64,000 nucleotides of DNA from Reinekea sp046710285 (GTDB taxonomy: Bacteria; Pseudomonadota; Gammaproteobacteria; Pseudomonadales; Natronospirillaceae), in the NCBI RefSeq assembly GCF_046710285.1, contig NZ_JBKEGY010000001.1, positions 248,001 to 312,000 of the forward strand, in the 5' to 3' direction. Below are positions 9,001 through 18,255 of this stretch, piece by piece (positions within the stretch are counted from its first letter, which is position 1; every line of letters starts with the position of its first letter). The translations under genes and the position numbers were made by a program. The notes beneath the pieces are model-generated. The model saw only the letters and a list, made by a program, of their open reading frames with translations. It had not been told where the DNA came from and made no database searches.

Positions 9001-9902
9001 TGATTCAGCCCGATACTGTTACACACACTGATTCTCTACAAAAAAGGGCGAGCGCAATGTTGCTAACGGGTTTCTTTAGACGGTTGAGCATGAAGCATGT
9101 CTTGATCGCGTTGATGGTTATTTTTTCGATCATCATGTTAGCGCCATTTTTATGGACCGTTGGGCTCAGCTTAAAATCCAACCAAGAACTGATGATGGGA
9201 ACCGATGCTGTTTTTCGATTTCCTTACACCTTGAAAAACTACACGGATATTTTTCAAAACTCGCATGTTTTCCGTTGGTTGACGAATAGCCTGGTTGTTT
9301 CGCTCGGTATGACCACGGGTGTTTTGTTGATGTCGTCATTAGCTGGCTATGCCTTTGCGAGACTAGAGTTCCCATTCCGAAAAACCATTTTTATAATTGT
9401 GTTGATGGGGCTAGCCGTACCAGAGCAGGCGGTGATTATTGCGCGCCATCAGATATTCAGTTCACTGACACTACACAACACCTACATAGGTTTAATTTTA
9501 CCTGGCCTTTCAGCGCCATTCGGTGTCTTTTTAATGACACAGTTTTTTAAAGCGATACCTAGAGAGATTGATGAAGCGGCGATGCTCGATAACGCCAGCA
9601 AGTTAACTATTTTTTGGAAAGTGTTGTTGCCTCTAACACTGCCGGCACAAGCGACCTTGGGTATTCTTACTTTCTTAACGTCGTGGAACGATTATTTTTG
9701 GCCACTTATTTCTGCGACCGAACAAGATATGTTTACGCTGACGGTGGGTATAGCGTCTTCACAACAAAACTTTGCCCAAAGTGAAGGGCTTGGCTTCCTT
9801 GCATCTCAGGCGATTTTCTCGGCATTGCCCATTTTAATCGTCTATGTGATTTTTCAGAAACACATTGTCACAGCCGTAGCTGGAGGTGGCGTTAAACAAT
9901 AA
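9000..9902 (+). CDS. ABC sugar transporter permease, MalG/CUT1 type
   Basis: A 300-residue partner permease. After an unusually long N-terminal tail of about 35 polar residues come membrane segments beginning HVLIALMVIFSIIMLAPFLW. The EAA loop is EIDEAAMLDNASKLTIFWKV. Its start overlaps the upstream permease stop by one base. A 132-base gap, containing AACCGGTT at 9950, separates it from the binding-protein gene. Confidence 0.9.
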   Translation: MIQPDTVTHTDSLQKRASAMLLTGFFRRLSMKHVLIALMVIFSIIMLAPFLWTVGLSLKSNQELMMGTDAVFRFPYTLKNYTDIFQNSHVFRWLTNSLVVSLGMTTGVLLMSSLAGYAFARLEFPFRKTIFIIVLMGLAVPEQAVIIARHQIFSSLTLHNTYIGLILPGLSAPFGVFLMTQFFKAIPREIDEAAMLDNASKLTIFWKVLLPLTLPAQATLGILTFLTSWNDYFWPLISATEQDMFTLTVGIASSQQNFAQSEGLGFLASQAIFSALPILIVYVIFQKHIVTAVAGGGVKQ

Positions 9903-10034
9903 CGACTCACGAAGTAATCGGTGCTCAGCCAAGGACTGTCTGAGTACCAAACCGGTTAACGCCGGATTGAGAAAATTTGCATTGCAATTAACAAACGTTA
10001 AACCACGAAAATAAAACTGAAAAAGGTTTATAAA

Positions 10035-11345
10035 ATGATTAAACAACAATGGATCGTCCCAGTAGCTCTGGCCTCTTGTATGGCCGCAACGGGCGCAATG
10101 GCTAAAACAGAATTACATTTACAACGCTTCTTTGGTGCATGTGAAGCAGAGTATGGTGAAAACACCGATGTCAGTTCAGCTGAAGGTGAATGCGGTATTA
10201 TGACCTCACTGATCAATCAGTTTGATGCAGAGCATCCCGATATTAAGGTGAAAGTGACCACGGTAGAATGGCCAGGGTATGATCAGCTGACCGCTCAAAT
10301 GGCAAGCCGGACACCACCAGATTTGGTAACGATGCACAATTCAGTTATCTCTGACTATCAATCACGTCAATTGATCTTGCCGATTAATGATTTGCTAGAC
10401 CAAGGTGGTGTTAGTACGAATGATTTCACGTCAACGTCATTGAATGGTGTTATGCGCGATGGAAAAGTGTTCGGCATGCCTATGGATACATGGACAATGT
10501 TGTATCACGTCAATACTGACCTTATGGCAGAAGCGGGTTTGATGAACGCCGACGGTACGCCAATGTTGCCTAGCAGCTCGGCAGAAATGTTGACCATGGC
10601 GCGACAGTTTAAAGAAAAAACAGGCAAGCCATATTTGATTCAGATTTTATCGAATGAAACCGCAGCCTATACCCGTATGTTCTACACCTACCTGTTTCAG
10701 CAAGACTCCAACTTTTTCGCTAACCCCGATAAAGTGTCTCTGCAAACAGAAGCGGCGCGTACCATTTTGAAACATTTCAAACAGGTATACGATGAAGGCT
10801 TAACCACTAAGAACATGGACTATCCGGCAACGGTATCTGCTTTCTCAAATGCTGAAGGTGGCATCTTGATGAATGGTAACTGGTTGTTAGGTGCTTATAC
10901 GGCTGAATCAAATAAATCTGATAGCGCATTGTATAACGCTTATGCCGCGTACCCTTATCCACAGTTGTATGCCAACGATGATTTGTATGTTGATGGTCAC
11001 TCTTGGGTAATGCCGAACAAAAAGCGTAACAAAAAGGATTTGGCAGCAACGGCCGCATTCTTCAAATTCATGGCAGAGAATGATTTTGAATGGTCTCGTA
11101 CTGGTCATCTACCAAGTATGAAAGCTGTGTTGGAAAACCCTGACTTTCAAGCACTGCCTTATCGTTCAGAGCTAATGAGTGTGACCACGCGTGGTAAAGG
11201 TTTACCAGGTGGCGTTAAGCGTCAGTTCGCGGTACAAGACATTATTGGTGAAGAACTGGCTTCTGCTATTACGGGTGTGAAGTCAATTGATGATGCATTG
11301 CTCGATGCAGAAGAACGAGTGAACGATTTACTAGGTAACCTATAG
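10035..11345 (+). CDS. ABC transporter sugar-binding protein, CUT1 family
   Basis: A 436-residue periplasmic solute-binding protein of the MalE-like family. The signal peptide is residues 1-23, ending AMA. The mature N-terminus LHLQRFFGACEAEYGENTD has two cysteines (GACE and EGECG) about 20 residues apart that could form a disulfide, a local oddity. The core segment YHVNTDLMAEAGL followed by a GKPYLIQI-type region is typical for oligosaccharide binders. The gene order permease-permease-binding protein is less common than binding protein first. A strong terminator follows directly, so this ends the transporter operon. Confidence 0.9.
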   Translation: MIKQQWIVPVALASCMAATGAMAKTELHLQRFFGACEAEYGENTDVSSAEGECGIMTSLINQFDAEHPDIKVKVTTVEWPGYDQLTAQMASRTPPDLVTMHNSVISDYQSRQLILPINDLLDQGGVSTNDFTSTSLNGVMRDGKVFGMPMDTWTMLYHVNTDLMAEAGLMNADGTPMLPSSSAEMLTMARQFKEKTGKPYLIQILSNETAAYTRMFYTYLFQQDSNFFANPDKVSLQTEAARTILKHFKQVYDEGLTTKNMDYPATVSAFSNAEGGILMNGNWLLGAYTAESNKSDSALYNAYAAYPYPQLYANDDLYVDGHSWVMPNKKRNKKDLAATAAFFKFMAENDFEWSRTGHLPSMKAVLENPDFQALPYRSELMSVTTRGKGLPGGVKRQFAVQDIIGEELASAITGVKSIDDALLDAEERVNDLLGNL

Positions 11346-11360
11346 TCGGTTTGGTGTGTT

Positions 11361-11384
11361 GGAGGGGGCATCCCCTCCTTTTTA
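11361..11384 (+). terminator. Intrinsic terminator after the sugar-binding protein gene
   Basis: A 7-bp stem GGAGGGG/CCCCTCC with a GCAT loop is followed by TTTTTAAA. It lies 15 bases after the stop codon and before the LacI-family gene, whose ribosome binding site AGAAGG follows. Confidence 0.85.
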
Positions 11385-11400
11385 AAAACAAGAAGGCTTT

Positions 11401-12420
11401 ATGCGCAAGAAAAAAGTAACCATGCTCGACATAGCCACTGCAGTGGGTGTTTCTCAGCCGACAGTGTCTGTCATTTTAAATGGTGCGGGCAACATTAAAG
11501 TGTCGGAAGAAACCAAACAACGCGTGTTTCAAAAAGCGGAAGAATTGGGTTACCAGTTCAAAACAGTTAGACACGGTTACAAGCACAAACGCATCGCTCT
11601 GATTGTAAACAGCTTGAATATGCACGACCCTTTTATCAATGCAATATCGGCAGCTAAAGACAGGGCATGGGAAAGAGACGCGGTGCTCACGGTTTTCGAT
11701 TACGAAGATAACGAAGACTTGAAGCTGGCTATCTACGATGAAGTTCGAGCAGGGCAATACAGTGGGGTGATTTATGCATCCAATACGCCACGTGAAATCG
11801 ATAGCGTTGACGTGATTAAAGTGGATCGTCGTGTATTGTTAAATTGTTTTGACCCCGAGAATGATCAAATACCAGCATTGTTGCCCGCCGACTCGCTTGG
11901 TGGATATCGAGCTTGTGAACACTTGATCGAACAAGGCCACCATCGTATTGCTATTATCTGTGGTGAAGCCTGGTCATTGTCATCTATTGATCGTGAAAAA
12001 GGGTTTCGGCAAGCGCTGGCCAACAATGGTTTGCCAGTATATGAAGACTATATCGGCTATGGCAACTGGTCGGTTAAACAAGCATTTTTAGCGACAGAGA
12101 TACTTCTCGATTTAGAAAAACCTCCGCAAGCTATTTTCAGCGCGAGTGACTTAATGGCGCTGGGTGTATACCAAGCAATTCATAAGCGAGGCCTACGTGT
12201 ACCGGAAGACATTGCCGTTATCGGCTTTGATAATCAATTGCTCGCTAGCGAGATGACGCCGAGCTTAAGCAGTATTGAATTACCCTACGATGAAATGGCG
12301 CGGTTGGCTGTTGATCGACTACTGGACAGTCGGCTACCGGAATTTCCAATTACAAAAGTTGAAGGTGAGTTTTTCCTACGAGAATCTTCACGAACGTCAT
12401 TACCGGAAGAAAACAATTGA
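11401..12420 (+). CDS. LacI-family transcriptional regulator
   Basis: A 339-residue LacI/GalR regulator. The N-terminal helix-turn-helix is residues 5-27 (VTMLDIATAVGVSQPTVSVI), then the hinge helix near residue 50, then a periplasmic-binding-protein-like effector domain ending in VIGFDNQLLASEMTPSLSSI. It lies between the transporter operon and a GH43 gene, so it most likely represses the arabinan locus and is induced by arabinose or an arabino-oligosaccharide (inference). AGAAGG precedes the ATG. Its operator is not certain; AACCGGTT at 9950 and the palindrome at 7969 are the best visible candidates. Confidence 0.92.
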   Translation: MRKKKVTMLDIATAVGVSQPTVSVILNGAGNIKVSEETKQRVFQKAEELGYQFKTVRHGYKHKRIALIVNSLNMHDPFINAISAAKDRAWERDAVLTVFDYEDNEDLKLAIYDEVRAGQYSGVIYASNTPREIDSVDVIKVDRRVLLNCFDPENDQIPALLPADSLGGYRACEHLIEQGHHRIAIICGEAWSLSSIDREKGFRQALANNGLPVYEDYIGYGNWSVKQAFLATEILLDLEKPPQAIFSASDLMALGVYQAIHKRGLRVPEDIAVIGFDNQLLASEMTPSLSSIELPYDEMARLAVDRLLDSRLPEFPITKVEGEFFLRESSRTSLPEENN

Positions 12421-12455
12421 GATTAGTAGGGTCTGACCATAGAGAACCTTATAAC

Positions 12456-13412
12456 ATGAATATTTGTAACCCGATTATTGAATGTCGTGCCGATCCGCAT
12501 GTCTACCTACATACGGATGGTACTTATTATTTTACCGCGTCAGTGCCAGAATATGATCGTATTGAATTACGCCGTTCCAGTTCACTGACCGATTTAGACT
12601 CAACACAAGAAATCGTGACGGTCTGGCATAAGCCTGATACTGGCCCATACAGTGATTTGATTTGGGCGCCCGAAATCCACTACATGGATGGACTTTGGGT
12701 AATCTACTTTGCGGCGGCACCGAATCGCGATATTAAAGACGATGCGTTTCAACATCGTATGTACGCCATCACCTGTGAGGCGGAAGATCCGATTGCATCG
12801 CCGTGGACTTTCGCAGGCCAAGTCGATTCTGGTATCGACAGTTTTTGTCTCGACGCAACTTTGTTTAAACGGCATGATCAATGGTATTACTTGTGGGCAC
12901 AGAAAAGCCCAGATAAACCCGGTAATTCTTGCTTGTATATTGCAACCATGAAAAGCGCGACCGAGTTATCAAGCGAACCGGTGATGTTAACCGCACCAGA
13001 ATTGGATTGGGAAGTCCGTGGTTTCCTTGTTAACGAAGGACCTTCGGTGATCCAACGACACGGTAAAATTTTTGTGACTTATTCAGCCAGCGCCACCGAT
13101 GAACGCTACTGCATGGGCCTGCTATCGATAGATGAAAATGCCGACTTACTCAATGCTAAACTTTGGCATAAATCGCCAACACCTGTATTTCAAACAGATG
13201 AAGAGCGAGAAATTTTCGGACCTGGTCATAACAGCTTTACCCGCAGTCAAGATGGTAAAACGGACTACCTCATCTATCACGCGCGAAACTACAAGGGCAT
13301 TGAAGGTGATCCTTTGTGGGACCCAAACCGACATACTTGTGTCCATGTCTTGCAGTGGAATGACCATGGCGAGCCGGTATTTGGGCGCCCAGCGCAACGC
13401 GTTACTCTGTAA
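12456..13412 (+). CDS. Intracellular exo-acting arabinofuranosidase, GH43
   Basis: A 318-residue GH43 five-bladed propeller enzyme. Its motifs resemble exo-1,5-alpha-L-arabinofuranosidases (GH43_26): NPIIECRADPHVYLHTDG, YYFTASVPEYDRIELRRS and WAPEIHYMDG. The catalytic candidates are Asp13 (RADPHV), Asp133 (CLDATLF) and Glu194 (VNEGPSVI). There is no signal peptide, so it should trim imported linear arabino-oligosaccharides in the cytoplasm alongside the GH51 enzyme. A longer frame starts with TTG at 12417, overlapping the lacI stop, but homologues begin at the ATG at 12456. It is probably co-transcribed with lacI. Confidence 0.88.
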   Translation: MNICNPIIECRADPHVYLHTDGTYYFTASVPEYDRIELRRSSSLTDLDSTQEIVTVWHKPDTGPYSDLIWAPEIHYMDGLWVIYFAAAPNRDIKDDAFQHRMYAITCEAEDPIASPWTFAGQVDSGIDSFCLDATLFKRHDQWYYLWAQKSPDKPGNSCLYIATMKSATELSSEPVMLTAPELDWEVRGFLVNEGPSVIQRHGKIFVTYSASATDERYCMGLLSIDENADLLNAKLWHKSPTPVFQTDEEREIFGPGHNSFTRSQDGKTDYLIYHARNYKGIEGDPLWDPNRHTCVHVLQWNDHGEPVFGRPAQRVTL

Positions 13413-13725
13413 TATTAACGCTGGTTAAAGCCCGAAATTTCAAGTAGATCAGGTTATTCGGGCTTCTCCTCTAGACCAGGTTCTTAGTTTTTAGCAAGAA
13501 ACGAGGGGAAATGGTTCAATTTCAAGCGTTAACTACATGCCTACTTTGTCGAAGGGCAGTGTGACAACGCCGCAATTGTCGATATATATAGCAGGAAAGT
13601 GAATAATTTAAACTCACACGCAGCCGATATAATTGACACACTCGATGCTGTAAATGTCTGAAAATTCATGCCTTCATTTATACGTTCATTTCTAATAATT
13701 CACTATAAGATCTGGGAAGAACGCT
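13413..13725. other. Intergenic region with an inverted repeat before the chemoreceptor
   Basis: AAGCCCGAA (13428-13436) and TTCGGGCTT (13457-13465) form a 9-bp stem with a 20-base loop just after the GH43 stop. It may be a transcription terminator although no T run follows. The remainder up to the chemoreceptor start must contain its promoter; no gene was seen. Confidence 0.45.
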
Positions 13726-15732
13726 ATGCAAGTTACATTAATCCAAAGAATCGTTGTAGGATTTACCCTTGTTCTATTAATTGTTATTGCCATTTCTAGC
13801 TCCACGTTTATTTCGCAACGGCGTACGTCAGAGCAAATGTACATAACCTCGACCACCGTACCAACTATGTTCGATCAGTTTGGAAAATCGCTGGATTTGA
13901 TGCGTTTAGCCAATCAAGCCATGTTGCAACACGCAACCTCTGAAAGTGAAGACAGCCGTGAACTACTAAGACGTGAGTTTGATGAAACTCGAGCCGCCTA
14001 CGATGCGCAAGCACGCGGCCTGATCGAGTCGTTGGCCGCGTATCCCGACATATTGACAACATTTGAAACAGCAAATATAGCCACCAAAGATATGATGGCG
14101 CAGGCCAAGTTGCATTTTGATGTGCAAGACCAGCGGGTAGTGGCCCGTGCAAATTCACTCAATAAGCTCACTGAATTTGCAAGTGAGTTTCAGTACTTTT
14201 CAGAAGATATTGACGATCTAGTAGAAGAGGCGGAAGAGGATATAGGCTCTGCCGACGTTTTAGAGGAGATCGCAAACCTGGCGACTCAAGGCGACGGAGT
14301 ACAGCTCTACCTGATTAAAACCTTAGCGATTCGTGATGATAAACGTTTCAATACGTTTGCCCAGGAACTAGAGCGCTATATGCAATTGATGGATGAAAGC
14401 ATCTCCTCTATTGAACAGGTGGATGCAGACTTAATTGAAGACTTTAAGTTTTATCAGACATTACTCAAGAGTGCGATATCTGATCCAAACGGTTTATTCC
14501 AACAACATCTTGCCTATGTCACATTAGACAACCGATCAGCACAGCTGTTGCAAGAGGTTTCTCTAAAGGCAGAAGTGTCCAGTCAGCAACTAGATGAAAC
14601 GATGCAACACATTCAAAGCTTGGCAACTCAGGCGCGGTTGAATGCCGACAACGTTTTTAAGCAGTCGTCAGTGATAAACTTCGTATTAGCCATCGTGTCG
14701 CTATTTGTGGCCGTACTCATTGCGTCGACAATTGTGGTGTCTATTCGCAAACCTTTAAAAACTATCATCAGATCGTTAAAGCGTGTTGCCTCTGGAGATT
14801 TAAGTCACACTATTACCGAAACATACAAATCTGAAATGGGCTTGGTGGTTGATGACATTAACGATCTCAACAGTCAGCTCAACCAGTTGATTGGTCAAAT
14901 ACAGCAATCAGCCAGTACCATCAGTTCCGTTGCGAAAGATAATTTAGAAAAGAGTGAACAAACTAACCAAAGTATCGCCTTGCAACGCAGTCGAACTGAG
15001 TCGGTCGCCGCGGCCGTCACTCAAATGGATGCAGCTGTGCATGAAGTTGCCAACCACGCAGTGGATGCTAGTAACGAAGTGTCTCAGGTTACAGAGAATG
15101 CACAGACCAACATGAAAAACATGAGTCAAAACCTGTTCTTTGCAAATGAGTTGAAAACCTCGCTTGTGTCGGCTTCGAATGTTATTGAAAGTTTGTCAGA
15201 AGAATCTCAACGAATCGGCGATATTCTTAGTGTCATTCAAGGGATTGCAGAGCAAACCAACCTACTAGCACTCAACGCCGCCATTGAAGCGGCTCGTGCT
15301 GGCGAGCAGGGGCGTGGGTTTGCTGTTGTTGCCGACGAAGTGAGAACGCTAGCAAACCGTACCCAGCAGTCTGCTAATGAAATTGGTGAGATGATAGGGA
15401 GCTTGCAACGACAAGCGGGAAACGCGGTCGCATTGGTTCGTGACAATCTATCGCGTGCCGACCAGACGGTTATTCAAACAGAGCAGACAACCGCCCTGTT
15501 GGAAGACATGGTAAACAGTTTGGCGAATGTAAATGATAAAAGTCGTTCCATCGCGTCAGCGTCTGAACAGCAAAGTGCGGTCGCAAAAGAGGTTGCTGAA
15601 AATATCGTGCAGATATCCAGTATGACCGAAGATATTGAAGCTAATTCAGTGCAAGCTGCGGAAAATAGTGAATCTTTAAATCGATTGTCGTCGGAGCAGT
15701 CTGCATTGACTCAACGATTCAAACTGAAGTAA
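13726..15732 (+). CDS. Methyl-accepting chemotaxis protein
   Basis: A 668-residue transmembrane chemoreceptor. The first membrane helix is about residues 8-28, a long helical periplasmic sensor spans about 29-315, the second membrane helix is about 316-340, and a HAMP domain covers 341-394 (RKPLKTIIRSLKRVASGDL). The cytoplasmic signalling hairpin has the near-invariant tip EQTNLLALNAAIEAARAGEQ at about residues 508-527. The sensor is all-helical and about 290 residues long, so the ligand cannot be read from it. Its position after the arabinan locus suggests, but does not show, a role in sugar sensing. GGAAGAA precedes the ATG. Confidence 0.93.
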   Translation: MQVTLIQRIVVGFTLVLLIVIAISSSTFISQRRTSEQMYITSTTVPTMFDQFGKSLDLMRLANQAMLQHATSESEDSRELLRREFDETRAAYDAQARGLIESLAAYPDILTTFETANIATKDMMAQAKLHFDVQDQRVVARANSLNKLTEFASEFQYFSEDIDDLVEEAEEDIGSADVLEEIANLATQGDGVQLYLIKTLAIRDDKRFNTFAQELERYMQLMDESISSIEQVDADLIEDFKFYQTLLKSAISDPNGLFQQHLAYVTLDNRSAQLLQEVSLKAEVSSQQLDETMQHIQSLATQARLNADNVFKQSSVINFVLAIVSLFVAVLIASTIVVSIRKPLKTIIRSLKRVASGDLSHTITETYKSEMGLVVDDINDLNSQLNQLIGQIQQSASTISSVAKDNLEKSEQTNQSIALQRSRTESVAAAVTQMDAAVHEVANHAVDASNEVSQVTENAQTNMKNMSQNLFFANELKTSLVSASNVIESLSEESQRIGDILSVIQGIAEQTNLLALNAAIEAARAGEQGRGFAVVADEVRTLANRTQQSANEIGEMIGSLQRQAGNAVALVRDNLSRADQTVIQTEQTTALLEDMVNSLANVNDKSRSIASASEQQSAVAKEVAENIVQISSMTEDIEANSVQAAENSESLNRLSSEQSALTQRFKLK

Positions 15733-16420
15733 TTGTATTTTTCAATTGCAGTGAATTAGGTTGCGCAGCAGCCTCTGCTGCCTATAAGCCTCAATAGTAT
15801 TCCACCTTGGTAGAAGTAAGGCCGATTTCCAGGGGTGTTTGCTGGCTAGTACCATATCAATCCAACAGCGTTTGCACTGACCTCCCGAGGCCGATGTGCC
15901 AGCGCTCGGGTGTCGGGAAAATGTGTTATAGGTCTTCTCTGTTGATCATCACTATCAAAAAATTATGATAGTCATTTATATGTCGATGGCTCAGGCATTT
16001 CTTTTCAGAAAGGGTCTCAAAACGGTTTTTCAGGTTTTAAAGCGTATTTCCCTTTGCTTCATCGTCATTCGTAATTAGAAAGATGAGCCGAAATTATCGA
16101 GTGAACGGAATAGGGAAGGTGTTTGAGGTATGTTTACGTGGGTGGTTTTCCGATTTAATGGTTGAGGTTTTTGGCGAGAAGGTCATGCGTGCGCGAACGG
16201 CTTTTGGTACGATGTCGGTTCGGGGTATTTTGCCGATTATTATAGATTCGATTTTTGAAGTGATTTGATAGTTAATTTCTCTTAGCCGTGTTGATTGAAC
16301 CTGAGGTTTCTGTTTTTCAACGCAGTAAGGATTAACATCAGGCCGATGGAGTGGGCTGGTGCTTCACACTAATACCAGCCCGAACTTAGTCGTTGGTATG
16401 TAGGCAACGTTGTTGGCTTG
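15733..16420. other. 688-base intergenic region with hairpins and a Fur-like site
   Basis: No recognisable gene. GCAGCAG-CCT-CTGCTGC (15765-15781) is a tight 7-bp hairpin. ACTATCA (15951-15957) and TGATAGT (15966-15972) are arms of an inverted repeat; the overlapping ATTATGATAGTCATTTAT resembles a Fur box by eye at about 13 of 18 positions. A 32-codon frame (15980-16078) and a 61-codon frame (16083-16268) follow it but have weak start signals and no recognised similarity. GGGCTGGT (16353-16360) pairs with ACCAGCCC (16374-16381) downstream of the minus-strand peroxiredoxin-like gene and may terminate it. Confidence 0.4.
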
Positions 16421-16975
16421 TTAGGCCGTGGCCGAATTCTGGACACGATGTTGTTGGGCAAGCGCTAGTAACTGGTCCACCGACCATTGATCATCTGCAT
16501 GAACTCCATAGTGGGTGGCGAGTACAATGCCGCGTTTGTTCAACAGGAAATCGGCAGGTACGCCGTTCACTCCACCACTGAGGTCTCGCTTTAACTTTTT
16601 TGAATGAAACATCCCTGCCATTGCAGAGCCGATTGCTTGCGGGTGTAACAATGCTAACCGGGACTGTTCGACTCCGAATTGCCGGTAGTAATGTTTGTCT
16701 GGGTCTGCAATGCAATCGAAAGGCAATTCCGCTTGGTAACGCAGCAATTCAGCTCGCGAAGAGTGGAAAACCACAACCTCCCGTATTCCTAAACTTTGAA
16801 TTTCCGGATACCGATTGGACACAGTCCTCAGGTGTAAGTTGCATACAGGGCAACCTGCGAATCGTCTGAATTGTAAGTGGACGAATGCCGATTCTGAGTC
16901 GGCCAGTTGAACCGTCTTTTGCTGAATAGTTTGAAATGTTATCGCTGAGAGTTGATCGCCTGGATTTACTTTCAT
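16421..16975 (-). CDS. Peroxiredoxin-like (AhpC/TSA family) protein
   Basis: A 184-residue thioredoxin-fold protein. It opens MKVNPGDQL and carries a redox motif FAGCPVCNLHLR with two cysteines spaced CxxC near residues 41-44. It then has VVFHSSRAELLRYQ and GVPADFLLNKRG, typical of AhpC-TSA-type peroxiredoxin-like proteins. It probably reduces peroxides or acts as a thiol oxidoreductase in the cytoplasm; the reductant is not known. No signal peptide is visible. The divergent LysR gene 115 bases away is the likely regulator. Confidence 0.78.
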   Translation of the reverse strand: MKVNPGDQLSAITFQTIQQKTVQLADSESAFVHLQFRRFAGCPVCNLHLRTVSNRYPEIQSLGIREVVVFHSSRAELLRYQAELPFDCIADPDKHYYRQFGVEQSRLALLHPQAIGSAMAGMFHSKKLKRDLSGGVNGVPADFLLNKRGIVLATHYGVHADDQWSVDQLLALAQQHRVQNSATA

Positions 16976-17090
16976 TTCGTACGAGCCCTATGGTTACTGT
17001 TCGGTGAGTGGTCTTGGTTGATGGACATAAGGCTACTTGAGTGTAATACTCTTAACAATTGTTATTAAATTAACTCATTGTTTAGAAAAA

Positions 17091-17993
17091 ATGACAACAC
17101 CACAGCAAATTTCGCGACTCCTCATTTTTACCGAAGTGATGAAACAAGGCTCTTTTACGAAAGCGGCCATACACTTGGGCATGACTAAATCGGCCGTGAG
17201 TCAAAACATTTCGCGTTTAGAAGCGGATTTGAACAGCCGGTTGTTAAATCGAACAACACGAGGCATTTCCGCAACGCCGTTAGGTGAGCGTTTGTATTCA
17301 CGCTCCTCAATGATGGCTGATCAAGCTGATTATATTTTGGAAGAAATTGCCAATGATCAGGCAAGTCCATCTGGTCAATTTTCGATTACATATCCGCATG
17401 CGTTGGAAGCTAATATTGTTTTGCCTGCCATTGAGCAATTGAGTTTAGAATTCCCAAAGCTCACGTTTCGATTAGTTGCGGATGATCAAGCGTTGGACTT
17501 GGTTACCCATAATTTAGACGCGGCAATCCATGTTGGTGAATTAGCAGATAGCAGCTACCGTGCATTACCGATTGGGGAGTTAAATGAATGGTTTTGTGCC
17601 ACTCCCCAATACCTGAATGAACATGACGAATTTGAAATTGCTGAGGATATTGAACGCCACCGATGGATTACCACGCCTTGGCAAAAAAGGAAATTTACAC
17701 TCACCAATGTAAAACACCTATCTGTTTTTAGTTTGAAGCCAACTGCTTTTATTCATGCGCATTCATTCCCGGGCGTTTTGCATTTAGTTCAGTCGCATAT
17801 TGGGTTTGGTTTACTACCCAATATTAACGTTCAAACGTTGATCCGAAATAAACAATTAGTGCGTGTGTTACCGGATTGGACCGGACCTCGTTGGCCAGTA
17901 TATTTATTGCATGCCTACCAAAGTGAAAGACCGGTCCATATTCGTCGGTTTCATCAATTGATAAAGCAATATTTTGAGAATTGTTTGCGATAA
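17091..17993 (+). CDS. LysR-family transcriptional regulator
   Basis: A ~300-residue LysR regulator of the single-domain-specific group. It has an N-terminal winged helix (QISRLLIFTEVMKQGSFTKA through KSAVSQNISRLEADL) and a LysR substrate domain (SGQFSITYPHALEANIVLP). The frame can start further up at 17037, but the ATG at 17091 gives the family's usual N-terminus. It is divergent from the peroxiredoxin-like gene, the classical LysR arrangement, so the 115-base gap should hold its binding site. The AT-rich TTAACAATTGTTATTAA there is a candidate. Confidence 0.9.
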   Translation: MTTPQQISRLLIFTEVMKQGSFTKAAIHLGMTKSAVSQNISRLEADLNSRLLNRTTRGISATPLGERLYSRSSMMADQADYILEEIANDQASPSGQFSITYPHALEANIVLPAIEQLSLEFPKLTFRLVADDQALDLVTHNLDAAIHVGELADSSYRALPIGELNEWFCATPQYLNEHDEFEIAEDIERHRWITTPWQKRKFTLTNVKHLSVFSLKPTAFIHAHSFPGVLHLVQSHIGFGLLPNINVQTLIRNKQLVRVLPDWTGPRWPVYLLHAYQSERPVHIRRFHQLIKQYFENCLR

Positions 17994-18220
17994 ATGTTTA
18001 AACGGTTACTGTTAACTTAATACTCTCAATCCAAAATAGGAATTGTTCGTAAACGATCAACAAACCCTACCTTGACGAGCTTTCATTATTTCATTCGTAA
18101 TCGTCATATCAACATGCCATAGCATTCGCTATCTAATGTCTGCTTCCGCATAGTAGTCATTATCGTCAAGCTACATAAGCTCAGATAAGCGATGTTTCGA
18201 AAGGCGAATTGGCCATATGT

Positions 18221-18248
18221 GACTCCTCCTTCTATCAAGAGAGGAGTC
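18221..18248 (-). terminator. Hairpin downstream of yjfF
   Basis: GACTCCTC (18221-18228) pairs with GAGGAGTC (18241-18248), an 8-bp GC-rich stem with a 12-base loop, just beyond the yjfF stop. No T run follows on the minus strand, so it may instead protect the mRNA 3' end. Confidence 0.45.
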
Positions 18249-18255
18249 TGGCTCG

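Noticed and set aside
16083..16268. 61-codon frame beginning MSRNYRVNGIGKVFEVCLRG
   Set aside because: Weak start signal, no recognisable family and no conserved neighbour; kept only as a remark on the intergenic region.
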